From DASUPK01 sp046732465 (GTDB lineage: Bacteria > Actinomycetota > Thermoleophilia > Solirubrobacterales > 70-9): a stretch of 64,000 nt of DNA. The notes under the pieces are model-generated. The model had not been told where the DNA came from. It did no database searches and saw nothing but the letters and a program-made list of their open reading frames with translations. The stretch is from contig JBKPND010000034.1 in the NCBI GenBank assembly GCA_046732465.1, positions 1 through 64,000 on the forward strand, in the 5' to 3' direction. Made by a program: the position numbers and the translations under genes. Shown here in pieces: positions 1-8,916 of this stretch (within the stretch, counting starts at the first letter, position 1; each line of letters opens with the position of its first letter).

Positions 1-8
1 TCCTAAAT

Positions 9-58
9 GAGAGTGCAGTATCAGTTGCAGACTGAGTGTAGCTAACCGAGAGTGCCGT
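9..58. repeat. Direct repeat upstream of the TetR gene
   Basis: Two near-identical 11-bp copies, GAGAGTGCAGT (9-19) and GAGAGTGCCGT (48-58), lie 39 bp apart, start to start. The second copy overlaps the GTG start codon of the TetR gene. Such spacing could serve autoregulation, but no palindrome was seen and chance is not excluded. Confidence 0.3.
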
Positions 59-699
59 CTCACTTGTCTGGGACAATCCCGTGCGTGGCCACCAACTCGG
101 AAACCGCTGGGGCTCTGCCACTCGCCGGCGAGCGGCCGGAGAGGGCGGATGCCGCCAGGAACCGCGAGCGCATCCTGGAGGCAGCCCGCGGTCTGATCGC
201 CGAGAAAGGCGTCAGGGCGGTCACCCTGGAGGGGGTGGCGAAGGCCGCGGGTGTCGGCCGGGCGACCCTGTTCAGGCGATTCCCGGACCGGGCGACCCTG
301 CTCCTGGCGCTGCTGGACGAGCACGAGCGCGAGCTGCAGGACGCGATCCTCGACGGCGAGCCGCCGCTTGGGCCCGGCGGTGCCGCTGGCAAGAGCCTGA
401 CCGCGTTCGCGGAAGCCCTCTTCGACCTGACACTCGAGCACCTCGAGCTCCTCCTCGGCTCGGAGACCACGGCCCCGCTCGCTCGCGTGCGGACCGGCGC
501 CTACGCCGTCTGGCATCTCCACCTGGCGGGACTGCTGCGGGAGATACGCCCGGACGCCGACCCCGACGTCCTCGCGGATCTGATCCTCGGCCTCTACGAC
601 GCCGAGTTGCAGCAGTTCCTCGCCGAGGAACGCGATCCGGCGGCGGTGCGGGCGCTGCTGCTCGACTCGGTGAGACGTCTGGCAGGCGTGCGCGGCTAG
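52..699 (+). CDS. TetR/AcrR family transcriptional regulator
   Basis: A 215-residue TetR-type repressor. After a ~35-residue leader rich in Ala/Glu, the N-terminal DNA-binding domain is clear: an amphipathic helix (RERILEAARGLIAEKG) and the helix-turn-helix with VAKAAGVGRATLFRRFPDR, about residues 38-80. The C-terminal ligand domain is all-helical and gives no clue to the effector. The start is GTG; another in-frame GTG lies at 85 and would shorten the leader without touching the HTH. It ends convergently against the TVP38-type gene, with the two stop codons overlapping by 4 bp. Its target is unknown; a short repeated motif just upstream may be its own operator. Confidence 0.88.
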   Translation: MPSHLSGTIPCVATNSETAGALPLAGERPERADAARNRERILEAARGLIAEKGVRAVTLEGVAKAAGVGRATLFRRFPDRATLLLALLDEHERELQDAILDGEPPLGPGGAAGKSLTAFAEALFDLTLEHLELLLGSETTAPLARVRTGAYAVWHLHLAGLLREIRPDADPDVLADLILGLYDAELQQFLAEERDPAAVRALLLDSVRRLAGVRG

Positions 700-1436
700 G
701 GCTTGGCTCTACCCGGCTCCGCCCGCGCCTCGGGCTTTGGACCCTGATCGCCGTCGCGTCCCGTTCGGGGCAGCAGGAATCGGATGCCGAACATGCAGAG
801 CAGCAGAACGGCAGCGCCGATCCAGAGAATGGGATCCTCGGCGGAGAAGCCCTCCAGCCGACTGCCGACGTAGGTGAAGTACGCGGTGATCGGGGCGTAG
901 CCGACCGCGGTGGTCCAGGTGAACCGGACCAGCGGAACCCGCGCCGCGCCGCAGACGTAGCCCATCAGGCTGAAGGGCATGATCGGGATCAGCCGGATGC
1001 CGATCAGGACGAGCACCCCGCCGCGGTTGATCACCCGCTCGGCGCGCTGGAAGCGGTCCTCACCGGCCACTCGATAGAGCAGCGGGCGGGCGAAATGCCT
1101 GCCGACCGCGTAGGAGGCGAGCCCCGACACCACCCAGCAGCCCATCACCAGCGCGAAGCCGGGGCCGAACCCGAAGACGTAGCCCGCCGCGGCGTCCAGG
1201 ATCTCGGCCGGGTACCAGACGATCACGTGGACCAGCGAGAGCCAGAGGACGAGCAGCGGGCCGGCGGCGCTGCGGCCGAGGTCGTGGCGGACCTGCTCGG
1301 TGTTGCCGTGGATCGCGTCCCCCACGGCGTCGCGGAGCGAGGGCACCAGAAGGGCCACGGCAACTCCGATCACGATGCCTCCGAGCGTCACGGCGACGCC
1401 GGTCCAGGTTCCTCCGCCGGGCGGGCCGCTGTGCAC
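696..1436 (-). CDS. TVP38/TMEM64 (SNARE-associated, DedA-like) membrane protein
   Basis: A 246-residue integral membrane protein of the TVP38/TMEM64 (SNARE_assoc) family. An N-terminal transmembrane helix (GGIVIGVAVALLVP) is followed by the family core: PAEILDAAAGYVFGFGPG, then a Gly-rich segment ending YAVGRHFARP, then RLIPIMPFSLMGYVCGAA with the conserved Arg and prolines of the re-entrant loop. Two further hydrophobic helices close the protein. The exact transported or scrambled lipid is unknown for most bacterial members. GTG start; divergent from superoxide dismutase with only 50 bp between them, and convergent with the TetR gene. Confidence 0.87.
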   Translation of the reverse strand: MHSGPPGGGTWTGVAVTLGGIVIGVAVALLVPSLRDAVGDAIHGNTEQVRHDLGRSAAGPLLVLWLSLVHVIVWYPAEILDAAAGYVFGFGPGFALVMGCWVVSGLASYAVGRHFARPLLYRVAGEDRFQRAERVINRGGVLVLIGIRLIPIMPFSLMGYVCGAARVPLVRFTWTTAVGYAPITAYFTYVGSRLEGFSAEDPILWIGAAVLLLCMFGIRFLLPRTGRDGDQGPKPEARAEPGRAKP

Positions 1437-1486
1437 GATCGTTAGATTAGAAGCAGCGGTTTCCCTACTCCCACGAAGGAGGTCAG

Positions 1487-2092
<606 letters not shown>

Positions 2093-2110
2093 CGGCTTCG
2101 CCATAAGCCG
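2093..2110. terminator. Small hairpin between convergent sodA and GMC genes
   Basis: A perfect 6-bp stem CGGCTT-CGCCAT-AAGCCG immediately follows the sodA stop codon. It lacks a following T tract in the sodA direction, so it may be only a weak bidirectional terminator or an RNA-stabilising hairpin. Confidence 0.3.
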
Positions 2111-2134
2111 CGGCCACAAAAACCGCCGCCGGAT

Positions 2135-3817
2135 CTAAGCCGGCCTTGCCGCTTCCGGCAGGGCCGGCGTCTCGCCCTCCACCTCGTTCGGGTTCGCGGG
2201 GACCTGAGCCATGGCGTGCTCCGCGAGCGCGGTGATGGTCAGGCTGGGATTGACCCCGGGGTTCGCCGGGATCGCCGCACCGTCGCAGACGATCAGGTTC
2301 TCGTAGCCGTAGACGCGGTTGCTCGCGTCGACAACGCCGGTCTCGGGTCCGTCCCCGATCACTGCGCCGCCCAGGATGTGGGCCGTGGTCGGGATGTTGA
2401 GGACCGATTCCGTGAGCGCCGACTGCGCCGCGCCACCGGTCCGCTTGGCGAACCACTCCGAGACGCGGGCGGCGGCCGGCAGATAGATCGGGTTGGGGCG
2501 CTCCGGGTCCTGCTCCGTCTGCAGCCGGACACCACGGCCCAGGAGCCTGCGCTTGGGGACCAGTCGCATGGCGGCATCGGTGGTCTGCATCACGAGCAGG
2601 ATGATCGTCCGCCGCGACCACCCAAACGGCCAGAGCAGGCGAAGCGAGCGAAGGGGGTGCCTGAGCAGCGCCGAGATCCACTTGAGCGGGCGGGTCACGC
2701 GGGTGCCCGGACCGGTGGCCGCCGTGAACAGCCCGCTCATCGCATCCCCGCCGTGACCATAGGTGACGACTTCGACGTGAGTATCGGGGTCCGGGTAGAT
2801 GCTCGAGGTGATCGCGACGGACCTGGCGAAGTCACGGTCGTCGTTGGGGACCGTCACCGTCTGAACGGACTCCGAGTTCGTCCGGACGACGTGGCCGATT
2901 CGGTCGGGAAGCCGAGCGAGGGAGCCGCGCTGGCGGCAATCGGCGAGCAGCTCGTTCGTGCCGAGAGCACCCGCTGCAACGACGACGCCCCGCGCCGTCA
3001 CGGTTCGCGCGTCCCGTCGGCTCAGCCAGGCGCCCGACCGGCGGCTGGCGACCGCGTAGCCCTCGCTCCCGTCACGCGCGCCGAGGGGCCGGACGTCCGT
3101 GACCATCCGCTCGGGGATCACGGTGACGCCGAGCCTCTCGGCGAACCAGAGGTAGTTCTTCACGAGCGTGTTCTTGGCGCCGTGGCGACAGCCGATCATG
3201 CAGCTGCCGCAGCGGATGCAGCCGCTCCGCCGGGGCCCTTCGCCGCCGAAGTACGGATCCTCGACCTCCCTGCCCGGCTCGCCGAAGAAGGCGCCCACGT
3301 GGGTCGGCTTGAAAGTGTCGCCGACGCCGATCTCCTCGCCGTACTCCCGCAGCAGCTCGTCGGCCGGTCCCATGCCCTCGTAGGAGGTGACCCCGAGCAT
3401 GCGTTCCGCGGTGTCGTAGTGGGGCTCGAGCTCGCGCTCCCAGTCGGCCAGGTCGCCCCATTGGGGATCCGTGAAGAAGCTGGGTCGGGCGCGGTAGAGG
3501 GTGTTGGCGTATCCGAGGCTGCCGCCGCCGACCCCCGACCCCGAGACGATGAAGACGTCCTTGAAGATCGTCATCCGGAAGACCCCGCGTAGCCCCAGCT
3601 TCGGCATCCAGAAGTAGCGGCGCAGGTTCCAGGCGGACTTCGCGAAGTCCTCGTCGCGATAGCGGCGGCCGCACTCCAGCACCGCCACGCGGTAGCCCTT
3701 CTCGGCCAGCCGCAGCGCGGCGACCGATCCGCCGAAACCGGAGCCGATCACGATCCAGTCGTAGTCCAGGCGAGCCCCCGCTTCGTCCACCGGCGCAGCG
3801 TAGTCGAGTGCCCGCAC
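2135..3817 (-). CDS. GMC-family FAD oxidoreductase, cholesterol-oxidase (ChoD)-like
   Basis: A 560-residue flavoprotein of the GMC oxidoreductase superfamily, in the branch holding mycobacterial ChoD-type sterol oxidases. The FAD-binding Rossmann motif GSGFGGSVAALRLAEKG lies at ~27-43. The C-terminal half has the GMC_oxred_C signature: AHILGGAVIG and DGAAIPANPGVNPSLTITA, with the His and Asn expected at the active site. It also carries CIRCGSCMIGC (~residues 198-208), a CxxCxxCxxxC pattern like a ferredoxin Fe-S ligand set. Substrate is unproven; a sterol or other hydrophobic alcohol is plausible because the divergent neighbour is an mce operon with an SCP2 gene. No signal peptide is seen. 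Confidence 0.82.
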   Translation of the reverse strand: MRALDYAAPVDEAGARLDYDWIVIGSGFGGSVAALRLAEKGYRVAVLECGRRYRDEDFAKSAWNLRRYFWMPKLGLRGVFRMTIFKDVFIVSGSGVGGGSLGYANTLYRARPSFFTDPQWGDLADWERELEPHYDTAERMLGVTSYEGMGPADELLREYGEEIGVGDTFKPTHVGAFFGEPGREVEDPYFGGEGPRRSGCIRCGSCMIGCRHGAKNTLVKNYLWFAERLGVTVIPERMVTDVRPLGARDGSEGYAVASRRSGAWLSRRDARTVTARGVVVAAGALGTNELLADCRQRGSLARLPDRIGHVVRTNSESVQTVTVPNDDRDFARSVAITSSIYPDPDTHVEVVTYGHGGDAMSGLFTAATGPGTRVTRPLKWISALLRHPLRSLRLLWPFGWSRRTIILLVMQTTDAAMRLVPKRRLLGRGVRLQTEQDPERPNPIYLPAAARVSEWFAKRTGGAAQSALTESVLNIPTTAHILGGAVIGDGPETGVVDASNRVYGYENLIVCDGAAIPANPGVNPSLTITALAEHAMAQVPANPNEVEGETPALPEAARPA

Positions 3818-3914
3818 GGGAGCCAGCGGCCGGGCTTAATCCCAACTCAACGAGGGGGGATACGGCAAACGGCTTTCCAATGCGGAATTCGGGCTCCGAA
3901 GCGACGGTTCCCCT

Positions 3915-3944
3915 TTGACACCCCAAAAGTGATGATGGGAGAAT
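3915..3944 (+). promoter_or_regulatory. Predicted sigma-A-type promoter of the mce operon
   Basis: A perfect -35 box TTGACA (3915-3920) is followed after 18 bp by GAGAAT (3939-3944), four of six matches to TATAAT. The implied transcription start near 3951 would leave almost no leader for the GTG at 3957, but a normal leader for the TTG at 4017, which supports the downstream start of the first mce gene. Confidence 0.55.
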
Positions 3945-4016
3945 CGCTGCACGTTCGTGCCTGGGCGGGGTACCCCGGCGCGAGTGGACTTGGGCCACGG
4001 GTACGTAGAGGAGCCA

Positions 4017-5441
4017 TTGCCAACTTCAAGCGTCGTCGGTCGGATCGCCGCGGTCCTAGCGCTGCTTGGCGCGATCGCCATCGTCCTGCTGCTCGTCCTC
4101 GCCGGCGGCTCCTCCTACACGGTCACCGCCGAGTTCGAGAACGCCTCTCAGCTGGTCACCGGCAACAACGTCAACGTCGCCGGCGTCCCGGTCGGCTCGG
4201 TCAAGGAGATCTCGCTCTCGGACGACGGCCAGGCCCTGGTCAAGATGGAGATCTCGGACTCCGCGTACTCGCCGCTGCCCGACGGCACGCACGCGACGAT
4301 CCGCTCCCAATCGCTCTCGGGGATCGCCAACCGCTACATCGACCTGGACCTGCCACCGCAGCCCGATGGCAAGTCGATCTCCTCCGGCGGCACGATCGCT
4401 CAGGCGGACACCACCTCCGAGGTCGACCTCGACCAGCTCTTCAACACGCTCAACAAGCCCACGGTCGATCACCTGAAGCAGGTGATCCAGGGCTTCGCCC
4501 GCGGCTATGACGCGGTCGGGGCCAAGGCGAACCGCGGCTTCCACTACCTCAACCCGTTCCTCTCTACCTCCCGGCGCGTCTTCGGCGAGCTCAACTCCGA
4601 CCAGGCGAACCTCGAGGGCCTGGTGGTGGATGCCGCCGGCCTGACCTCCACGCTCGATCAGAAGAGCCCCGAGATCTCCCAGCTGGTCGCGAACCTGAAC
4701 GGGATGCTGGGCACGATGGGGGAGCAGCAGTCCTCCCTCGCCTCCGCGGTCGGCCAGCTGCCGGACTTCATGCGGCAGTTCAACACCACCGCGGTCAACC
4801 TGCGGGCCGCCCTCGACGACGTTCAGCCCCTGATCGACTACACGCGCCCGGTCGCTCGCAAGCTCCAGCCCTTCGCCAAGCGCCTGCGCGGCTTCGCGCG
4901 CGACGCGGTGCCCACGGTTCGCGGCGTCAACAGGATCGTCAAGGCGCCTGGGGCCGCCAACGACCTGATCGAGCTGACGCACCTGCAGGACCCGCTGGCG
5001 GAGATCGGAGTGGGACCGGTCAACCGGAACGGCGCCTCGCGGCCCGGCACCCTGCCCGCCTCCGCGGACGCGCTGGGCAACTCGCTCGACCAGGTCTCCA
5101 CGCTGCGTGCCTACAGCCCCGAGCTCACCGGCTGGTTCGACGACTTCGGTCACTCCGGCTTCCCCGACGCCTTCGGCGGCATCGGCAGGATCTCCACCAC
5201 TCTGAACGCCTTCTCGCCGGGCGTCCCTGGGGTGAACGTCTGCGGCATCCTGGAAATCCTTCCGCCGCCGGCTGGGAGCGGCGCCTGCAGCGCGCTCAAC
5301 GGCGACGACCTCTACAACGCCCTCGGCGCGAAGTTCCTACGCCGCTGCCCGGGCGCCAATGAGCGCGGCCTCACCGAGGATCAGCTCACCCAGGGCGGCA
5401 CCGTCGACTGCGACCCCAACGAGACCCCGATCGGGCCATGA
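4017..5441 (+). CDS. MCE/MlaD family protein (1 of 6)
   Basis: First of six tandem MCE proteins, which form periplasmic/envelope channels for lipid or sterol import. An N-terminal membrane anchor (AVLALLGAIAIVLLLVLAGG) leads into the MCE/MlaD domain (VTAEFENASQLVTGNNVNVAG), then a long helical region with ARKLQPFAKRLRGFARDA, and a Cys-containing tail. I chose TTG at 4017 because TAGAGGAG sits just upstream and the anchor then lies at the N-terminus (474 aa). An in-frame GTG at 3957 would add 20 polar residues and has no clear ribosome binding site. The stop overlaps the next ATG by 4 bp (ATGA). Confidence 0.88.
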   Translation: MPTSSVVGRIAAVLALLGAIAIVLLLVLAGGSSYTVTAEFENASQLVTGNNVNVAGVPVGSVKEISLSDDGQALVKMEISDSAYSPLPDGTHATIRSQSLSGIANRYIDLDLPPQPDGKSISSGGTIAQADTTSEVDLDQLFNTLNKPTVDHLKQVIQGFARGYDAVGAKANRGFHYLNPFLSTSRRVFGELNSDQANLEGLVVDAAGLTSTLDQKSPEISQLVANLNGMLGTMGEQQSSLASAVGQLPDFMRQFNTTAVNLRAALDDVQPLIDYTRPVARKLQPFAKRLRGFARDAVPTVRGVNRIVKAPGAANDLIELTHLQDPLAEIGVGPVNRNGASRPGTLPASADALGNSLDQVSTLRAYSPELTGWFDDFGHSGFPDAFGGIGRISTTLNAFSPGVPGVNVCGILEILPPPAGSGACSALNGDDLYNALGAKFLRRCPGANERGLTEDQLTQGGTVDCDPNETPIGP

Positions 5442-7276
5442 GGCGGATCGCGGTGACACTCGCGCTGCTCGCCGTCCTCGCCGGGACCGCGGTGACCATG
5501 GCCGGCGCCGACGACGGCCGGACCTACAAGGTCGAGCTGTTCAACGCCTTCGGCCTGGTCAAGGGCTCGGAGCTCCGGGTCGCGGGAGCGAAGGCGGGCA
5601 CGATCACGGACCTCGACATCACCCTGCAGAAGACCGCGATGGTCACCGTCGAGGAGGACTCGAAGTTCCCGGAGTTCAAGGCCGACGCGAGCTGCTCCTC
5701 CGAGCCCCAGTCACTGATCGCCGAGTACTTCCTCGACTGCCAGCCCGGCAGCTCGACCCAGGCCCTCACGGGGCCGATCCCCGCGGCTCGCAACAAGACC
5801 ACCGTCCAGCCCGACCTCGCCCAGAACACCCTGCGCGAGCCGTTCAAGGACCGCCTCACCCTGCTGATCAACGAGTTCGGCACGGCCCTGGACGGCAACG
5901 CGGAGAACCTGAACGCCGCGATCCGCGCCGGCGCCCCTGCCCTCCAGCAGCTCAAGCAGGTGCTCGACATCCTCGGCAACCAGAACCGGACGATCGCCGA
6001 GCTCAACACGAACGCCGACGCGATCTTCGCCCAGCTCGCCGACCGGCGCGAGGACGTCGTCCACTTCATCGACAACGCCGGGCGGACCGCGGCGATCTCG
6101 GCGGAGCGCTCCGACGACCTGGCCAAGAACTTCGACCTGCTGGACGACTTCCTCTTCGAGCTGAAGCCGACGATGGCCCAGCTCGGCAAGCTCGCCACCT
6201 ACGGCACGCCGCTGCTCACCGATCTCCACGCCGCGGCTCCCGGACTCAACAAGCTGGGCAAGAACCTCCCGAACTTCAACAACGGCGCGCAGCAGTCGCT
6301 CACCTCGCTGGGAGGCGCGGCGCACGTCGGCAAGTTCGCGCTCGCGAACTCGAACGAGGAGATCGCCGCCCTCAACCAGACCAGCACCAAGGCCTTCCCG
6401 GCGGCGGACCAGGTCGCCAAGTTCCTCGAGTCGATCGACGATCCAACGCAGGCCGTCGAGGAGGATGCCTGCGCGCGCTGGGACCTGCGGGAGCAGCCGG
6501 GTGAGGCGGACCGGCGGGTGCAGGCGCTCGACCAGAAGCTCGGCACCACCCTGCACGGCGACCAGACCGTCACCTGCAAGTGGGGGAACGCCCCCGCCGG
6601 CTCGAACCCGAGCGGCGGCAACCCCGGCTTCACGGGCATGGAGGGGCTCCTCAACTACGCCTACGTCCAGACCAACTCGCTGAACCTGTTCGACAAGCTG
6701 GGCCACGCGCTCGGCATCACGCTGGTGTCGGCGCCCGGCGCACCCTCCAAGTGCGGCTATCAGACCGGCCCCGAGGTTCCGGCCAAGGGCGGCGGCTCGA
6801 CCACCAACCCCGCGGACTTCGCCGAGTGCGCCGGCATCCTGGGCGACCGCCAGCCCGGCATCAACTACGGGCGCCAGCCGGCCGGGCTGTTCGGCAACCT
6901 GCCCCGCTACGACGCCTCCGTCTGCCCCGACGGCAGCACCGTTCCCTCGATCTGCGACCCGGCGGTCCACACCCACGCCGCGACGGCCGCGCTGAAGACG
7001 AGCCCGTCCCAGTCATCGCAGCCGCCCCAGGCATCCCAGCCCGCCCAGCCGCAGACCCCGCAGCAGAAGCAGCAGCAGAAGCAGCTCGACAAGCTCCTCG
7101 ACACCGTCAAGAAGCCGGGCCAGGCGACCAATGACACGGTCCAGAAGCTCCAGGACCTGCTGAACCTGCCCCAGCTGCCGCAGCTCCCCTCGATACCCCA
7201 GGTCGTCAACCCGAACGCGACCGGGTCGAGCGGGTCGTCCACCGACAACCTCCTCAACTTCCTCCTCGGGCAATGA
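5438..7276 (+). CDS. MCE/MlaD family protein (2 of 6), Q/P-rich tail
   Basis: A 612-residue MCE protein. The N-terminus is a short signal or anchor (IAVTLALLAVLAGTAVTMAGA), followed directly by the MCE domain (YKVELFNAFGLVKGSELRVAG). A long helical middle region includes LKQVLDILGNQNRTIAELN. The C-terminus, roughly residues 515-575, is low-complexity, rich in Gln and Pro (PQTPQQKQQQKQLDK), and may form an extended linker. Several Cys residues in the C-terminal third suggest disulfides outside the membrane. It is translationally coupled to both neighbours by ATGA overlaps. Letter assignment within MceA-F is not attempted. Confidence 0.88.
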   Translation: MRRIAVTLALLAVLAGTAVTMAGADDGRTYKVELFNAFGLVKGSELRVAGAKAGTITDLDITLQKTAMVTVEEDSKFPEFKADASCSSEPQSLIAEYFLDCQPGSSTQALTGPIPAARNKTTVQPDLAQNTLREPFKDRLTLLINEFGTALDGNAENLNAAIRAGAPALQQLKQVLDILGNQNRTIAELNTNADAIFAQLADRREDVVHFIDNAGRTAAISAERSDDLAKNFDLLDDFLFELKPTMAQLGKLATYGTPLLTDLHAAAPGLNKLGKNLPNFNNGAQQSLTSLGGAAHVGKFALANSNEEIAALNQTSTKAFPAADQVAKFLESIDDPTQAVEEDACARWDLREQPGEADRRVQALDQKLGTTLHGDQTVTCKWGNAPAGSNPSGGNPGFTGMEGLLNYAYVQTNSLNLFDKLGHALGITLVSAPGAPSKCGYQTGPEVPAKGGGSTTNPADFAECAGILGDRQPGINYGRQPAGLFGNLPRYDASVCPDGSTVPSICDPAVHTHAATAALKTSPSQSSQPPQASQPAQPQTPQQKQQQKQLDKLLDTVKKPGQATNDTVQKLQDLLNLPQLPQLPSIPQVVNPNATGSSGSSTDNLLNFLLGQ

Positions 7277-8916
7277 ACGGACGCGGAAGAGTCGGCTCGC
7301 TGGCGGCGTCGCCCACGATGGTCGGGGCGATCACGACGCTGATCGTGATCGTCGCGGTCTTCCTCGCCTACAACGCGAACAACGGCCTGCCGTTCGTGCC
7401 CACCTACAGCGTCTCGGCGGAGATCTGCGACGCCGCGCGCCTCGGCCCCAACAACGAGGTCAGGATCGGCGGGAACCGGGTCGGCGTGGTCGAGTCGATC
7501 GACACGGTGCCGGCGCCGCCGAACAGCGGCTGCCAGGCGGCGGACGGGTCCAGCTCCTCGACGGTCGCCAAGCTCAACCTGAAGCTGGACAAGAGCGCGG
7601 ATCCGATCCCGGCGGATTCGACGATCCGGGTCCGCTACCGCTCCGCCTTCGGCCTCAAGTACCTCGAGATCAGCCGCGGGACGAGCGCGACTGGGCTGCC
7701 CGCCGCCGGAACGCTGCCGGTGTCGCAGTCCCAGCAGCAGGTCGAGTTCGACGACGTCTACAACACCTTCGACACCGCGACCCGCGAGAACAGCCGCCGC
7801 GTCCTGCAGGGCTTCGGCGATGCCTTCGCCGCTCGCGGCTCCTCGCTGAACGAGGCGATCAGCGCTCTCAACCCGCTCTTCGCGAATCTGAAGCCGGTCT
7901 CCAAGGCCCTGGCCGATCCGGCGACCCAGCTCGTGCGCTTCTTCCCCGAGCTGGGTGACGCGGCCCGCATCGTCGCCCCGGTCGCCGTGGACAACGCCCA
8001 GCAGTTCACCAACGGGGCGATCGCCTTCGGCGCGATCTCGTCCGATCCGGAGTCCCTGCGGGACACCATCTCGGGCGGTCCGCCGACCCTCGAGGCCGGC
8101 CTCCGCTCGCTGCCCGTCCAGCGGCCCTTCCTCGCCGACTTCGCCGAGTTCTCCAGGCTTCTGCGCCCGGGCGTCCGGGAGCTGCGCCGGGCGCTTCCCG
8201 ACCTCAACCAAGCGGTGCTGCTCGGCTCCCGCGTGCTGCCGCGGACCGTCCCGATGAACCAGGACCTCGAGGACGTGATGACGCGGCTCAACGAGCTGGT
8301 CGCCGATCCGTCGACGCTCACCAGCCTCACGCGGCTCGGCGACACCTTCAACCTCGTCCAGGACGCCGGGCAGAAGATCGTGCCGGCCCAGACCGTCTGC
8401 GGCTACTTCAACTACTGGGTCACGTACCTGACCAGCCACTTCGAGCTGCCGACCCCGTTCGGCTTCGCGGAGAGGGTGCTCCCGCCGGGCATCGCCGGGA
8501 CGCTGGCCCCGCCGAATGAGTGGCCACGCAACCCGATGGACAACTACTCCGGCGGCCAGGCCGACGGGCGCGTGGCGAGCAGCGCGCTGGTCCCCTCGGC
8601 CGACCGGGGCGTCTTCAGCCCCCTGAACAGCAATCCCACGGCGCATGACGGCATCCCCATCCTGCACGGCAACCCATATGGGCCGTCGATCACCAACGGC
8701 CAGCCGAACTGCCAGGCCGGCCAGACCGGGTACGCGCTCGGCGAGGCCCTGCTGCCGGGCCAGGAGGCCAACAACCCGACGTTCGGCGTCACCCAGGTCG
8801 CCGGACCCGGCTCGCTCTCCGGCGTCCCGTCGCTCGGCAAGACCGACATGTTCCTCACCCAGAACGGCGACCGCATCTTCTGGGACGCCGCCAACAATCC
8901 GCCGGAGAGCCCATGA
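7273..8916 (+). CDS. MCE/MlaD family protein (3 of 6)
   Basis: A 547-residue MCE protein. A cytoplasmic stub (MNGRGRVGSLAASPTMV) precedes a single transmembrane helix (GAITTLIVIVAVFLAY). The MCE domain follows (SAEICDAARLGPNNEVRIGG, then VRYRSAFGLKYLEISRG) and is longer than usual between its first strands, with a Cys pair. The helical body has an LRRALPDLNQAVLLGSRVLP stretch. The C-terminal ~130 residues are Gly/Pro/Asn-rich and end DAANNPPESP. Coupled to both neighbours by 4-bp overlaps. Confidence 0.88.
   Translation: MNGRGRVGSLAASPTMVGAITTLIVIVAVFLAYNANNGLPFVPTYSVSAEICDAARLGPNNEVRIGGNRVGVVESIDTVPAPPNSGCQAADGSSSSTVAKLNLKLDKSADPIPADSTIRVRYRSAFGLKYLEISRGTSATGLPAAGTLPVSQSQQQVEFDDVYNTFDTATRENSRRVLQGFGDAFAARGSSLNEAISALNPLFANLKPVSKALADPATQLVRFFPELGDAARIVAPVAVDNAQQFTNGAIAFGAISSDPESLRDTISGGPPTLEAGLRSLPVQRPFLADFAEFSRLLRPGVRELRRALPDLNQAVLLGSRVLPRTVPMNQDLEDVMTRLNELVADPSTLTSLTRLGDTFNLVQDAGQKIVPAQTVCGYFNYWVTYLTSHFELPTPFGFAERVLPPGIAGTLAPPNEWPRNPMDNYSGGQADGRVASSALVPSADRGVFSPLNSNPTAHDGIPILHGNPYGPSITNGQPNCQAGQTGYALGEALLPGQEANNPTFGVTQVAGPGSLSGVPSLGKTDMFLTQNGDRIFWDAANNPPESP

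Noticed and set aside
81..1445. Long open frames antisense to, or out of frame with, the TetR, TVP38, mce and MFS genes (for example 81-1445, 6907-8667, 10415-12031, 39269-40972)
   Set aside because: They are Arg/Gly/Ala-rich shadows created by high third-position GC; each lies over a gene with clear family motifs in another frame.
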